DNA of 64,000 nt. Origin: Telmatactis stephensoni. Lineage: Eukaryota; Cnidaria; Anthozoa; Actiniaria; Isophelliidae. The notes under the pieces are model-generated. The model was not told the origin of the DNA. It worked only from the letters and a program-made list of their open reading frames with translations, and searched no databases. Position numbers and translations under genes: made by a program. Below, one piece after another: positions 63,881 through 64,000 of this stretch; within the stretch, counting starts at the first letter, position 1; every line of letters begins with the position of its first letter. The DNA lies in NCBI GenBank assembly GCA_029948255.1, contig JALIZF010001442.1:248001-312000 (forward strand), given 5' to 3'.

Positions 63881-64000
63881 ATTAAATCCGTATGCAATTT
63901 GTGGAACTCCACAAGTGATACGTTTTTGGCGGAGTCAGTAAAAATAGATTTTAAACCAATCCAGTCAAGCCAATATATTTCGATCCATGAAAACTAAACC

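Overview
The window is eukaryotic nuclear DNA. It is AT-rich, its genes are finely split by GT-AG introns, and its introns are full of short inverted-repeat transposons, tRNA-derived SINEs, LINE tails and minisatellites. The proteins are animal-like. Together with the repeat style, this suggests a non-bilaterian metazoan, most likely an anthozoan cnidarian (coral or sea anemone). That assignment is inference; no marker gene fixes the species.

Five protein-coding loci are supported. (1) 418-3338, + strand: the 3' part of DNA ligase III (LIG3), with ligase motif VI, an acidic linker, an unexpected PBZ-type zinc finger and a C-terminal BRCT domain. (2) 4959-10209, - strand: WBP4/FBP21, a spliceosomal protein with a U1-type zinc finger and one WW domain; its ATG is split by an intron. 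(3) 10831-41032, + strand: WDR19/IFT144, a subunit of the ciliary IFT-A complex. All 51 coding exons could be traced by splice sites and phase, giving an open frame of 1343 codons plus stop. (4) 43518-48682, - strand: the COPII GTPase SAR1, six coding exons, 192 codons. (5) 53655-62960 and beyond, + strand: a tandem C2-domain protein with a possible N-myristoylation start; its 3' end lies outside the window. LIG3/WBP4 and WDR19/SAR1 are convergent pairs, and WBP4/WDR19 are divergent across about 0.6 kb. The genes act in separate processes (DNA repair, splicing, ciliary transport, ER export, probable membrane binding), so their adjacency is not an operon.

Most remaining sequence is mobile-element debris. 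The most notable piece is a 3179-bp DNA transposon at 49628-52806. It has CCCGGGGG-type termini, an 8-bp target duplication (CCTCTTTA), a repeated subterminal motif, and an ORF carrying a 2A ribosome-skipping motif followed by a cysteine-protease-like region. A 256-bp relative with the same termini and its own 8-bp duplication sits inside a SINE at 17803-18058. Other elements include a Penelope-like retroelement broken by two later insertions, two elements sharing a TAGTCTCC terminus with 9-bp duplications, a hAT-like MITE family, a 96-bp-arm palindrome, and four large tandem arrays in introns.
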